Positions 17,851 through 27,119 are shown, counted from the stretch's first letter. The stretch: 44,083 nt of DNA from Flavobacteriales bacterium (GCA_016710965.1 JADJTW010000021.1:1-44083), one strand, 5' to 3'. The notes: a model not told the origin generated them from the sequence alone. Numbers and translations are program-made.

Positions 17851-20432
17851 ATGACGATGAAGCGCATCATCACCCTCCTGTGATCGCCTGCACGGGCGCG
17901 CTACACACCACGGCGCAGGACGGCGCACTGGACCTCTCCTTCAACACCATGGATGTGGGGCTGGGCAACGGCGATGCGGCCCTGTACGGGATCGAGGTGC
18001 GCACCATCGCGGTGCAGCCCAATGGGAGCATGGTCGTGGGCGGCAACTTCCAGAGTTTCGAGGGCATCACGCTGAAGCACTTGGTGCGGGTGCTGCCGGA
18101 TGGAAGCGTGGATCCCTCCTTCGCGCCGACCTTCATGAACTCGGGCATCAATTGCGTGGTCATTCAACCCAGCGATGGGAAGATCCTCGTGGGCGGGCAG
18201 TTCTACCAGAGCCTCGGGGCACCCTACAACCACATCGCCCGGTTGAACACCGACGGCACGGTGGATGCCAGCTTCAACCCGGTGGTGGGGCCGGACTTCG
18301 ATGTCAATAGCATTGCGCTGCAGGCCGATGGGAAGATCCTAATCGGTGGGGCATTCACGAGTTTCAATGGCACACCGCGGAACCACATCGCGCGCTTGAA
18401 CAGCAATGGCAGTTTGGATACCGGCTTCAACCCCACCGCGACACCCCAGAACGAGGTTTTGACGGTGGTCGTGGATGGCAACGGCAAGATCCTGGTGGGT
18501 GGTGGCTTCGCCGCTATGCCCGGAACCACCCACGCGAGCATTGCGCGATACAATTCGGATGGGTCCGTGGATGTGACCTTCAATACCGGAGCTGGCGCCA
18601 CCCTAGGCGCCACTGCCTACGGGGAAGTGAACTGCATCTCAGTGCTGCCTGACGAACGGATCCTGATCGGCGGCCACTTCTCCATGTGCAACGGCGGAAC
18701 GCGGAACAACATCGCTGCCCTGCTCGCTGATGGCAGATTGGATGCTGGCTTCACTATCGGCACTGGTTCCAGTGCGCACATATACGCCATCGCGCAACAG
18801 CCGGATAGCCTGATCCGGTCGGCGGCGATTTCAGCAGCTACGGCTCCGTGCTCGGAACGCCCGGGATCCACCTGAGGGGTCAGGCGTGGACCCCGCGCTG
18901 GTCTCCGTGCGGAAGCCTTGGGAGATCCACGCACCAGCCCCTTACCGGATGGGAAGCTGATGATCGGGGGTGATTTCTTCTTCTATGATGCCCTCGGGCG
19001 ATACCGCCTGACCCGCTTGAACAACGACGGCTCCTGGAACACTCGCGCCGGGGACCGGTGCGAACCTTTCCGTGGTGGTGGTGGCCCTGCTCCAAGATGG
19101 AAAGTTGCTCATCGGTGGAAGTTTCACCCTTACAATGGCGAGGTGGGGCGGCGTGGCCCGGCTCAACGCCGACGGTACACTGGACACTGACTTTGGGCCG
19201 ACGGGTGAAGGATGCGGGAACAGTTTGAGGCGATCGTGGTGCAGCCCGATGAACGCATCCTCATTGCCGGACTCTAGGAGTGCTATGATGGGGTGAATCG
19301 CTTGGGCATCGCGCGTTTGAACGATGATGGGATCCTCGACACCACTTCGACCCCGCCTTGGTGTCCGGTATCGTTCACGCCATGGTCCTTCAACCCGATG
19401 GGCAGATCATCATCGGCGGGAACGTTCTCATCCTATGACGGCATGACCGCGCAACGGTATTGCCCGGTCAATCCGGATGGCAGCTTGGACCAACCTTCGA
19501 CCCGGAGCAGGTTTGTCCGGCGGGATCCTTCCATCCGTTTACGCCTTGGCCATTCAACCCGACAGCAGCATCTTGGTCGGCGGTGCTTTCACCTCCATCA
19601 ACGGCAGCGCACGTACCAACCTCGCGCGCGTGGAATGGGATGGAAGCGTCGACACCTCCTTCGACCCCGGCGCAGGACCGAACCAAACCATTCGTAGTGT
19701 GCTGGTGCAGCCGGATCAACGCATCATCATCGGTGGTGATTTCACCAACTACGCTTCCGTGCCACGCAAACGCATCGCCAGGCTGAACCCGGATGGGTCG
19801 CTCGATGCCTCGTTCAACACCGCGAATGCAGCGAACAGCTGGTAATGACCTGTCTCTGCAGGCGCGGGAAGGTGATCGTCGGGGGTGAATTCGACCATTG
19901 CGGCGGTGCGGTCAGCGGTAATGTTGCGCGCTTGAATGCCGATGGATCCCTGGATGCATCCTTCAACACCGGGACCGGCGCTGAAATGGCACAGTTCTCA
20001 ACCTCCGGCGTGCAGGCCCTCGCCACGCAAGCCGGCGGCAAACTGATCATCGGTGGCCAGTTCCATATGGTCAATGGTGTCGGGAAGAACCGCATCGCGA
20101 GGTTGCACAACACGTTCGTCGGCGTGGAGGAGCAAACCGTGGAAGATGGTGTATTGATCTACCCGAATCCTGCGCGGAATCGCTTCACGATCCAGTTGAC
20201 CGACACATGGAGCGGGGCGGCTTTCGACATCACGTTGTACGATCCTGTGGGGAACATGGTGCTCCAACAACGATCGACGTCCAACATCGCAAAGATCGAT
20301 ACTGGTCACCTGGCTCCGGGTGCGTATGCGCTGCTGCTACGGAACGGACGAACCCAGCTCACGCGCAGTGATGATCGAACGACCGAGGACGGAACGGATT
20401 GGAGCACTGCCCAATGGGTTACGGTGTGCTAA
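17851..20432 (+). pseudogene. Delta-60-repeat T9SS protein, heavily frameshifted
   Basis: The ATG at 17851 opens MTMKRIITLL and stops, and the protein resumes one frame over as ACTGALHTTAQDGALDLSFN. About thirteen delta-60 (DUF5122/TIGR02608) repeats of roughly 50-55 residues follow, each with a strand such as DGKILIGGAFTSFNG, then RLNSNGSLDTGFNP. They should fold as a beta-propeller or solenoid. The T9SS domain starts at IYPNPARNRFTIQL (about 20157) and ends TQLTR, where another frame shift probably restores VMIERP near 20360. The first clear break is near 17880 and the second near 18818, and at least six more occur between 18860 and 19850. Such proteins are exported and surface attached in Bacteroidota. 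Damage is concentrated in the repetitive middle, which favours sequencing or assembly error. Confidence 0.75.
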
Positions 20433-20629
20433 AGTCAGAGAGCATGGTCGAGACGAAGAAGCTCCAGAAGGGGTCTCCGCATCCGAAGTGGTATGGCATG
20501 TCGCTGCGAGGTGCGCCAGGCGATCGCTGCTGGGGATGTGGGCCTGGTAAAATCGAAGAAGGAACATTGACCATCGGCTGTGCGGCGCTTTCATTGCCCC
20601 CTCAGGCCACTTTGCGTTATGCCCTCCCG
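20433..20629. other. Short intergenic stretch with an unrecognised open frame
   Basis: An open frame on plus from ATG 20444 reads MVETKKLQKGSPHPKWYGMS and continues with a CWGCGPGK motif into the homopolymer block at 20632. It looks protein-like but matches no family I recognise and has no clear end. It may be the head of a gene broken by the following artefact, or chance. Confidence 0.25.
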
Positions 20630-20775
20630 GCCCCCCCCTCCTAATTTTGCGGGGGGGGTTTTTCCTTTCTTCTTCCCCCGGGGGGGGGGGGGGGGGCCCC
20701 GGTTTTTTCCGGGTTCCCCGCCCCCTGTTTGGGGGGGAGAGGGGCTTTTTTCCTCCCCCTTCCCCCCGTTCTCCT
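20630..20775. other. Homopolymeric G/C/T block, probable artefact
   Basis: The block consists of long homopolymer runs: eight or more C, eight G, about eighteen G, several runs of C and T. Nothing else in the window has this composition. It separates the damaged delta-60 gene from the clean gene starting at 20783. It resembles the end of a low-quality read merged into a consensus rather than natural DNA. Confidence 0.6.
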
Positions 20776-20782
20776 ACCGCCC

Positions 20783-21451
20783 ATGATCGTCCCGGCCATG
20801 ACCCTGGAAGAGAAGCTCGCGCACGCGCGGGTGGACCTGAGCAAGGTGCTGAACAAGTTCATGGGGCGGGCGCACAAGCTGGAGCACGCCTTCAAGACCA
20901 GCCGGACCAAGGCGCCGATGCAATTCCAGGAGGTCTACACCTCGCCCAACAAGAACAACTGGCTGGTAACGGTGCGCGCCACCAAGGGGCACCTCAACTT
21001 TTATACGCTGGTGTGGTGGCAGTACCCCGGCGTGGGGCTGGAGGCCCTGCACGTGAAGCCCGATGGCGTGACGTTCTACCTGGACACGCACTTCTTCCAA
21101 CGCTACCGCGAGCGGCACGCGAAGATCCCCGGTGCGGTGGACAACCTGAAGGCCTTCTTCTGGCGCAACTTCGACATACACGTGAAGCAGCTGGACAGTT
21201 TGCACCAGGGCAAGCCGGCCATTGCGGGAGTGGTGCCGGACGGCTTGGTGCTGGGCACCATGCGCCCAGGCGATGTGGTGAGCTGCGACACCTTCCTGAG
21301 CCCCGATGACCTGAGCGAGAAGAACACGCACCTGCTGAACGAGGTGAGCACGGCGGTGCTGGTGAAGCAGATGGGGCCGCAACAACGGCAGGCGCTGCTG
21401 CGCACCATAGAGGAGACGCTGGCGATGCTGGATGCGCGGTTGGAGGAGTAA
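20783..21451 (+). CDS. Conserved-looking hypothetical protein
   Basis: 222 residues from the ATG at 20783 (198xx-type alternatives: an in-frame ATG at 20798 starts MTLEEKLAHARVDLS and is equally plausible). It has no signal peptide or membrane helix. Visible features are a helical N-terminus, a mixed middle (NKNNWLVTVRATKGHLNFYTLVWWQ, VTFYLDTHFFQRYRERH) and a long C-terminal helix (LLRTIEETLAMLDARLEE). Codon use and composition match intact neighbours, so it is very probably real. I do not recognise the family. FYLDTHFFQRYRERH resembles segments found in small toxin or nuclease-like folds, but this is too weak to name. Confidence 0.7.
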   Translation: MIVPAMTLEEKLAHARVDLSKVLNKFMGRAHKLEHAFKTSRTKAPMQFQEVYTSPNKNNWLVTVRATKGHLNFYTLVWWQYPGVGLEALHVKPDGVTFYLDTHFFQRYRERHAKIPGAVDNLKAFFWRNFDIHVKQLDSLHQGKPAIAGVVPDGLVLGTMRPGDVVSCDTFLSPDDLSEKNTHLLNEVSTAVLVKQMGPQQRQALLRTIEETLAMLDARLEE

Positions 21452-21469
21452 CGGAGCGGGTCGCGGGGT

Positions 21470-21802
21470 TCACTTCAACCACTCGCGCAGCCTTGCCTTC
21501 AACAGGTCCAGCGTGGCAGGGCCGATGGCCCCCACCGCACCTTGGATGGCCTTGTCCGGCAAGGTGGTGAGCTGCGCCACACGGATCACACTCGCCACAC
21601 GCAGACCCGTCCGGTGGAAGTCCGGATGCAGTTCATCAATGAGCAGATCCAGTCCCTTCACTTCGCGCTGCACCTGAGAACTCACGGCACAGACGAGCCA
21701 ATCATTGAACGGCGGAACGGCACCGATGACGATCGCGGGGCGGAACTTGCGCTGACCGTCGCCCTGAACGAAGGTCCAACGCACCACATCACCCGGCTTC
21801 AT
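21470..21802 (-). CDS. MazF/PemK-family type II toxin (endoribonuclease)
   Basis: 110 residues beginning MKPGDVVRWTF, the usual N-terminal strand of the CcdB/PemK barrel (GDVV...). It continues with RKFRPAIVIGAV, which carries the R-P-A-I/V-V motif, and VCAVSSQVQ. The C-terminal SVIRVAQLTTLPDKAIQGAVGAI matches the strand-turn of MazF proteins. The family cleaves mRNA at short sequence motifs when freed from its antitoxin. Its ATG overlaps the stop of the upstream gene (ATGA), the usual arrangement of antitoxin then toxin. Confidence 0.85.
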   Translation of the reverse strand: MKPGDVVRWTFVQGDGQRKFRPAIVIGAVPPFNDWLVCAVSSQVQREVKGLDLLIDELHPDFHRTGLRVASVIRVAQLTTLPDKAIQGAVGAIGPATLDLLKARLREWLK

Positions 21803-22044
21803 TTGCCGTAGTTCGGATTCGGCTCCTTCAACACCAGTCCGCTGATGTCGGGTTCATTCTCGCCATAGGCCGCATTGCCGAAGACGCTGGCCGCAGCCAT
21901 CAACTCATCATCATGCTCAAGGGTACGACCGCCGGGCTTGGCCAGCAGGAGCTCCAACAGACGCTTCACCTTAGTGAGCACATCGACGTCGTTGGTGCTC
22001 ACGAGACGCTGCACGAGTTCGAGCTTAAGAGTTTGAAGGTCCAT
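21799..22044 (-). CDS. Putative antitoxin of the MazF/PemK pair
   Basis: 81 residues. The first 35 form an amphipathic helix pair (LQTLKLELVQRLVSTNDVDV, LLELLLAK), and the rest is acidic and probably disordered, ending EPDISGLVLKEPNPNYGK. This helix plus toxin-wrapping tail layout suits a type II antitoxin, although no DNA-binding motif of a named family is clear. The ATG at 22044 was chosen over an upstream in-frame start at 22095 because the latter would abut the permease stop. It overlaps the toxin start by 4 bp. Confidence 0.7.
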   Translation of the reverse strand: MDLQTLKLELVQRLVSTNDVDVLTKVKRLLELLLAKPGGRTLEHDDELMAAASVFGNAAYGENEPDISGLVLKEPNPNYGK

Positions 22045-22095
22045 GTTCGCGAGGCTGATGCGAAGATAAGCCCTGCGTTCCTGCCCTTCGGGCAA

Positions 22096-24531
22096 TCACT
22101 CGTACCGCAATGCCTTCACTGGGTCAGCCACCGCCGCCCGATACGCCTGCACCGTAACCGTGAGCACGGTGACGAAGAGCGTGATGAGCAGGGCTGCCGC
22201 ATAGAGCACCGGTGAGATATCGGTGTGGTACGCGAAGGTCTCCAACCATCGCCCGATGGCATAGAAGGCCAGCGGGAAGGCGACGAGCAAGGCGAAGCCG
22301 AGCAGCACGACGAACTCGCGGTTCAAACGGCGCACGATGTCGAAGAGCGGAGCGCCCATGACGCGACGGATGCCGATCTCGCGCGTGCGCTGCTTGGCGG
22401 TGAAGTACGCGAGACCATAGAGGCCCATGATGGTGAGCAGGATGGTGAGCACGGCGAAGGCGGTGAAGACGCGGAACAGTTTGTCCTCCGCCTGGTAAAG
22501 CTGCGCGATGCTGTCGGTGAGGAAGGTGGCCTCCCAATCGTCGTTGGGGCGCAGGGTGCTCCAGCGCTTCTGCAACGAAGCCAGTTGCGCGCCCACGTCA
22601 CCGGGCGCAAGGCGCAGCACCAGATTCTGCACACCGTAGCGCTGGCTGCTCTGGAAGATGCACAGCGGCTCGATGGGCGTGTGCATGCTGGCGTAGTGGA
22701 AATCCTTGACGACACCGATGACGGTGAGCTGCTGCTCGGGCTGCGGCGGCGAGGCTTGCGCATCGCCGGGGACGTAGATCTTCTCGGCGAGCGGGTCCTT
22801 CCAGCCGAAGGCCTTCACGGCGCTCTCGTTCACGATGACGGCGGTCTGCGCATCGCTGGGGATGGCGTTGTCGAAGTAGCGGCCCGCGACCAGCTCGATG
22901 CCGAGCAGCGCGGGGAAGTCGGGATCCACATTGAGCGTCGGCATGGGCTTGTCGATGCGGCCGTCGGGGGTGTGTACTTGCAGCACCCAGCGTCCGCCGC
23001 TCTGCCCCGGCAAGCTTTGCGTGAAGGACGCGCCGGTGACGAAGCTCTCGCGCATGAGTTCCTGCTTCATGGGGCGCAGGGCATCCCATGCTAGCGTGTC
23101 CTCGCCGCGTGGCTGCGGCATGGTGATGCTGAGCAGTTGCTCCTTGCGGAAGCCCATGTCGCTGGTGCGCAGCCAGTGCAGTTGTGCGAAGACGGCGAGC
23201 GTACCCACCACCATGAAGAGCGCGATGGCGAACTGCGCGCCCATGAGCACTTTGCGCACACGCCCTTTGCCTGCCCCGCTGGCCACGCCTTCCTTCAACA
23301 GCAGTTGCGGTGCGAATCGGCTGAGGAAAAAGGCGGGATAGCTGCCCGCCACCACGCCGATGAGCAGCACGATGAGCAGCACGACGGCGAAGAAGCTGCC
23401 CTGCAGGAGGTAGCCCATGCCGATCTCCTTTTCGGTGATCGTATTGAACGCAGGAAGACAGAGCCACAGGAGACCAAGCGCGACGATGATGCCGATGAGG
23501 GCGATCATGACGCTGCCGCCGATGAACTGTGCCACGAGCTGCCCGCGCTGCGCGCCGCTCACTTTACGAAGGGCCACTTCCTTGGCGCGGCGCGTAGCAT
23601 CGGCCGTGCTCATGTTGATGTAGTTGATGCACGCGATGGCGAGGATGAGCACCGCCACGATGGCGAAGAGCGTGACGTAGGCCTTGTTGCCCTTCTTCGG
23701 CGTATCGTAGATGAGCTCGTTGTTGAAATGCACCTCGCGCAGCGGCTCCAGATTGAAGCGGATGCTGCCGTGGAACTGTTCGCCGCCCCATGCGGGGATG
23801 ATGTACTTGGTGACGAAGGCGTCCATCTTGCTCTGGAAGGCGTGCTCGTCCGCGCCGGGTGCCAGCACGAGGTAGTTGAAGCAACTGTTGTTGCCCCAGC
23901 TCTGCGCAAGCTGCTCGCGTGCCTGCGGCGGCATGCCGAGGCGGCTCATGAAGACGCCCATGGGGATGTGCGTGTTCTCGGCCTTCTCGTCGATAACGCC
24001 GGCCACCTTCAGCGTGCGCCCGTTGCGGGTGACGAGCTTGCCGATGGGGTCGTCTGCACCGAACATGCGCGTGGCCATCTCCTGCATGATGACGATGTTG
24101 TCCGGCTCGTCGAGCGCGGTGCGATCGCCCTTGACGAAGGTGAAGTCGAAGGCGCGGAAGAAGCTGGTGTCGGCGTTGTAGCCGTACTCGGCGATGCAGG
24201 GCTTGCCCTCGTACTCCAGTGTTGTTTGCCCAAGCTGGAAGAGCGAGACGCCGCTCTCGATGTCCGGGTATTCCTTCAGCAATGCCTCCATGATGGGGAA
24301 AGGCGTTATTCCGAAATCGTCCTGCGTGTCGCCGAAGGTGTAGTGGGCCTGAACGCGGTAGATGCGGTCGGCCTTCTGGTGGTGCGCATCGAAGCTCAGC
24401 TCATCCTGCACGTAGATGTAGATGAGCATGCACGCCACGATGCCGATGGCCAGCCCGATGATGTTGAGCGCGGCGAAGAGCTTGTCGCGCTGGAGGGTGC
24501 GCCAGGCGATGAGGAGATAGTTCTTCCACAT
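22096..24531 (-). CDS. ABC transporter permease, double FtsX/MacB_PCD type
   Basis: 811 residues, the same architecture as the permease at 13090 but clearly divergent in sequence. TM1 is AALNIIGLAIGIVACMLIYI (about 19-40). The two coupling segments are RRAKEVALRKVSGAQRGQL in the middle and QRTREIGIRRVMGAP near the C-terminus, which ends DPVKALRYE. Large periplasmic domains lie between them. The ATG at 24529-24531 begins MWKNYLLIAWR, the usual family start; the longer open frame upstream overlaps the copper ATPase. No ATPase gene is adjacent; the only candidate in the window is at 33792. Confidence 0.92.
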   Translation of the reverse strand: MWKNYLLIAWRTLQRDKLFAALNIIGLAIGIVACMLIYIYVQDELSFDAHHQKADRIYRVQAHYTFGDTQDDFGITPFPIMEALLKEYPDIESGVSLFQLGQTTLEYEGKPCIAEYGYNADTSFFRAFDFTFVKGDRTALDEPDNIVIMQEMATRMFGADDPIGKLVTRNGRTLKVAGVIDEKAENTHIPMGVFMSRLGMPPQAREQLAQSWGNNSCFNYLVLAPGADEHAFQSKMDAFVTKYIIPAWGGEQFHGSIRFNLEPLREVHFNNELIYDTPKKGNKAYVTLFAIVAVLILAIACINYINMSTADATRRAKEVALRKVSGAQRGQLVAQFIGGSVMIALIGIIVALGLLWLCLPAFNTITEKEIGMGYLLQGSFFAVVLLIVLLIGVVAGSYPAFFLSRFAPQLLLKEGVASGAGKGRVRKVLMGAQFAIALFMVVGTLAVFAQLHWLRTSDMGFRKEQLLSITMPQPRGEDTLAWDALRPMKQELMRESFVTGASFTQSLPGQSGGRWVLQVHTPDGRIDKPMPTLNVDPDFPALLGIELVAGRYFDNAIPSDAQTAVIVNESAVKAFGWKDPLAEKIYVPGDAQASPPQPEQQLTVIGVVKDFHYASMHTPIEPLCIFQSSQRYGVQNLVLRLAPGDVGAQLASLQKRWSTLRPNDDWEATFLTDSIAQLYQAEDKLFRVFTAFAVLTILLTIMGLYGLAYFTAKQRTREIGIRRVMGAPLFDIVRRLNREFVVLLGFALLVAFPLAFYAIGRWLETFAYHTDISPVLYAAALLITLFVTVLTVTVQAYRAAVADPVKALRYE

Positions 24532-24608
24532 GCGCCCGAAGGTGGAACCGAGCGTCGACAGATCACAGCGCCATGGGCGCCAGCGTTGGGAGCGTGACAG
24601 GCGGTTGG

Positions 24609-27119
24609 CTAGCTGCCCAAGCGGACCCAACGGAGCCGCAAGCTGTTGCTCACCACGCTCACGCTGCTCAGGGCCATGGCCGCACCGGCGATCATGGGAT
24701 CGAGCAGGAAACCGTTGATGGGATACAGCACGCCGGCGGCGATGGGGATGCCGATGATGTTGTAGATGAAGGCCCAGAAGAGGTTCTGGCGGATGAGGTG
24801 GACGGTCTTGCGCGAGAGCGTGATGGCGCGGGGGATGGTGAGGAGGTCGGTGCTGATGAGCGTCATGCGCGCCACGTCCATGGCGATGTCGCTGCCCTGG
24901 CCCATGGCGATGCTGACATCGGCCGTGGCGAGTGCTTCGCTGTCGTTGATGCCGTCGCCCACCATGGCCACTACATGTCCTTGTTGTTGCAGCCCGGTGA
25001 CGAAGGCGGCTTTGTCCTTGGGCAGTACTTCACTGCGGAAATCCTCTATGCCCACGGCTTTCGAAACGGCTTGCGCGGTGCGGCGTGAATCGCCGGTCTG
25101 CATGTAGACCTTGATGCCCGCGGCCTTCAACCGCGCAATGGCTTCCACTGCGGATGGCTTGATGCGGTCGGCGATGGCGATGGCGGCACGGACGTGCGAT
25201 GCATCGGCGAACCAGATCACGGTATGGGCGTCTTTCCCGCCTTGTGGCGGGACATCGCTCGTTCCTCGCTCAGCCTGCCCATGCTTCTCGAACTCGCGGT
25301 ATTCCGCACCGATCATGATCCCGTTCTCCTCCAACAGGCGGCGGTTGCCTACCAGCCAAGTGATGCCGTTGACGGTGGCTTTCACGCCTTTGCCGGTCAT
25401 GTCTTCGAAATGCGTCAACCCCGCAATTCCATCACGGTCGACCCGGAGGGTCGACGCTACGGGTGCACTGGGGATAACGGGTGCGTTCTGCAGGTGTCGC
25501 ACCACGGCCTCTGCCAACGGGTGTTGGGACCGCGATTCGATCGCGAACAACGCGGATGCGACGTTGGCATCCTCCAGGCCCATGGCCACCACCACTTCCG
25601 GCTTGCCTTCGGTGATGGTGCCGGTCTTGTCCAGCACGATGGCGGTGATGTTGCGCGCGCGCTCCAGGCTCTCGGCGTCCTTGATGAGGATGCCGTTCTC
25701 GGCGCCCTTGCCCATGCCGGCCATGATGGCGGTGGGCGTGGCCAGACCCAGGGCACAGGGGCAGGCGATCACCAGCACGGTGACCATGGCCAACAGTCCT
25801 TGGGTGAACGCATGCTCTCCACCGAAGATCCACCACACGATGGCGCTGACAATGGCGATGCCGATGACGATGGGCACGAAGACGCCTGCGATCTTGTCGA
25901 CGAGCTTCTGCACAGGCGCCTTGCTGCCCTGCGCGTCCTGCACCGTGCGGACGATCTGCGCAAGCAAGGTGGCGGCACCCACCTTCTGCGCTTTCATGCG
26001 CAAGCTGCCTTTCTGGTTGATGGTGCCGGCCAACACCTGCGCGCCCACGAGTTTCGCCACCGGCACCGGTTCACCGCTGAGCATGCTCTCGTCCACGTAA
26101 CTCTCGCCGCCGATCACCTCACCGTCCACGGCGATGCTCTCGCCGGGCCGCACCACCAGGATGTCGTCCACGTTCACATCGGCGATGGGCACTTCACTGG
26201 TCTGACCGTCCGCAGCTTCGCGTAGCACCGTGCTGGGGCGCAGTCCCATTAGTTTCTTGATGGCGCTGCTGGTGCCGGCCTTGGCGCGTTCCTCCAGGAA
26301 TTTGCCGAGCAGGATGAAGGTGATGACCACTGCGGCCGCCTCGAAGTACACATGGGGCATCAGCCCGCGACTCGTCCAGAACGAAGGGTAAGTGGTGTTG
26401 AAGACGCTGAAGACATACGCGACGCCGGTGCTCAGCGCGACCAGCGTATCCATGTTGGCGCTCCGGTGCTTCGCCTGCTTCCACGCGTTGATGAAAAAGG
26501 AGCGGCCAAAGACCAGCACCACCGGCGTGCTCAGTGCCCACATCACGAAGTTGGCCCAGGGCTCGTGCATCAGGACCATCCCGATGATCACCAGCGGAGT
26601 GCTCAGTGCGATGGAGGCCCATAGGCGCTGCTTCAAGGAAGTCATGCGGGCGCGCTGGATCTCCTCCAGGTCGGCGGTGGCCTCGTGCTCCTCGCTGATG
26701 AGCAGGTCGTAGCCGATGCTCTGCACCACGGCGCGCATGCGGGGCTCGTCGATCACGCCAGGCACGTATTCCACCTGCACCGTGTTGGTGGCCAGGTTCA
26801 CAGCGGCGTTCAGCACACCGGGCTGGGCCAGCAGCATGCTCTCCACGCTGCTCACGCAACTGGCGCAGGTCATGCCGGTGACGGGGAAGGTGCGCCTCAG
26901 GGTGGGCACATCGTACCCGTTGTCGCGTATAGCCTTCACCACCTCGCGCACAGCCTCCACCGGGGTAGTGCTCTCGATCACCGCGCTGCGGTTGTTCAGT
27001 TCCACGTGGTGTGCCCCCACCGATGGAACGGTGCCCAGGGCCTTGTCCACGATCAGTGCGCAGTGCTCACTGTCCATGTTCTCCACGGGCAGTACCAGGG
27101 TGCCTTTCTCAGTGGTCAT
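24609..27119 (-). CDS. copA: Copper-translocating P1B-type ATPase
   Basis: 836 residues. Two N-terminal heavy-metal domains: the first is degenerate (NMDSEHC near 14-20, one cysteine left of the GMxCxxC site), the second is complete (GMTCASC, 82-88). The transport site is CPC at 453-455 in IACPCALG, the phosphorylation motif is DKTGT at 497-501, the actuator loop is SGE at 348-350, and MVGDGIND closes the hinge. A CPC site with a GMTCASC domain indicates Cu(I) export to the periplasm. Two short stretches, APVASTLRVDRDG and AERGTSDVPPQGG, interrupt the nucleotide-binding domain and are encoded by palindromic DNA at 25437 and 25231. The ATG at 27117-27119 was chosen. There is no copper regulator or chaperone gene nearby. 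Confidence 0.93.
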   Translation of the reverse strand: MTTEKGTLVLPVENMDSEHCALIVDKALGTVPSVGAHHVELNNRSAVIESTTPVEAVREVVKAIRDNGYDVPTLRRTFPVTGMTCASCVSSVESMLLAQPGVLNAAVNLATNTVQVEYVPGVIDEPRMRAVVQSIGYDLLISEEHEATADLEEIQRARMTSLKQRLWASIALSTPLVIIGMVLMHEPWANFVMWALSTPVVLVFGRSFFINAWKQAKHRSANMDTLVALSTGVAYVFSVFNTTYPSFWTSRGLMPHVYFEAAAVVITFILLGKFLEERAKAGTSSAIKKLMGLRPSTVLREAADGQTSEVPIADVNVDDILVVRPGESIAVDGEVIGGESYVDESMLSGEPVPVAKLVGAQVLAGTINQKGSLRMKAQKVGAATLLAQIVRTVQDAQGSKAPVQKLVDKIAGVFVPIVIGIAIVSAIVWWIFGGEHAFTQGLLAMVTVLVIACPCALGLATPTAIMAGMGKGAENGILIKDAESLERARNITAIVLDKTGTITEGKPEVVVAMGLEDANVASALFAIESRSQHPLAEAVVRHLQNAPVIPSAPVASTLRVDRDGIAGLTHFEDMTGKGVKATVNGITWLVGNRRLLEENGIMIGAEYREFEKHGQAERGTSDVPPQGGKDAHTVIWFADASHVRAAIAIADRIKPSAVEAIARLKAAGIKVYMQTGDSRRTAQAVSKAVGIEDFRSEVLPKDKAAFVTGLQQQGHVVAMVGDGINDSEALATADVSIAMGQGSDIAMDVARMTLISTDLLTIPRAITLSRKTVHLIRQNLFWAFIYNIIGIPIAAGVLYPINGFLLDPMIAGAAMALSSVSVVSNSLRLRWVRLGS
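25231..25285 (-). repeat. Palindromic element inside copA, in frame
   Basis: A hairpin CCCGCC/GGCGGG (25236-25251, 4-nt loop) followed by a GAGCGAGGAACGAGCG-like stretch. It encodes the extra residues AERGTSDVPPQGGKD between the conserved FEKHG and TVIWFADA segments of the ATPase. The reading frame is kept. Confidence 0.55.
25437..25455 (-). repeat. Second palindrome inside copA, in frame
   Basis: Perfect 8-bp inverted repeat GTCGACCC/GGGTCGAC with a 3-nt loop. It encodes part of the extra residues STLRVDRDG between AVVRHLQNAP and THFEDMTGKGV. It differs in sequence from the element at 25231. Confidence 0.55.

Noticed and set aside
17451..17873. Minus-strand open frame of 140 codons in the AT-richer gap
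   Set aside because: It overlaps the start of the delta-60 gene, has no signal, motif or ribosome-binding context, and reads like translated non-coding DNA.
21799..22095. Longer antitoxin start at 22095
   Set aside because: The extra 17 residues read as non-coding sequence and would abut the permease stop; the start at 22044 gives a typical antitoxin size.
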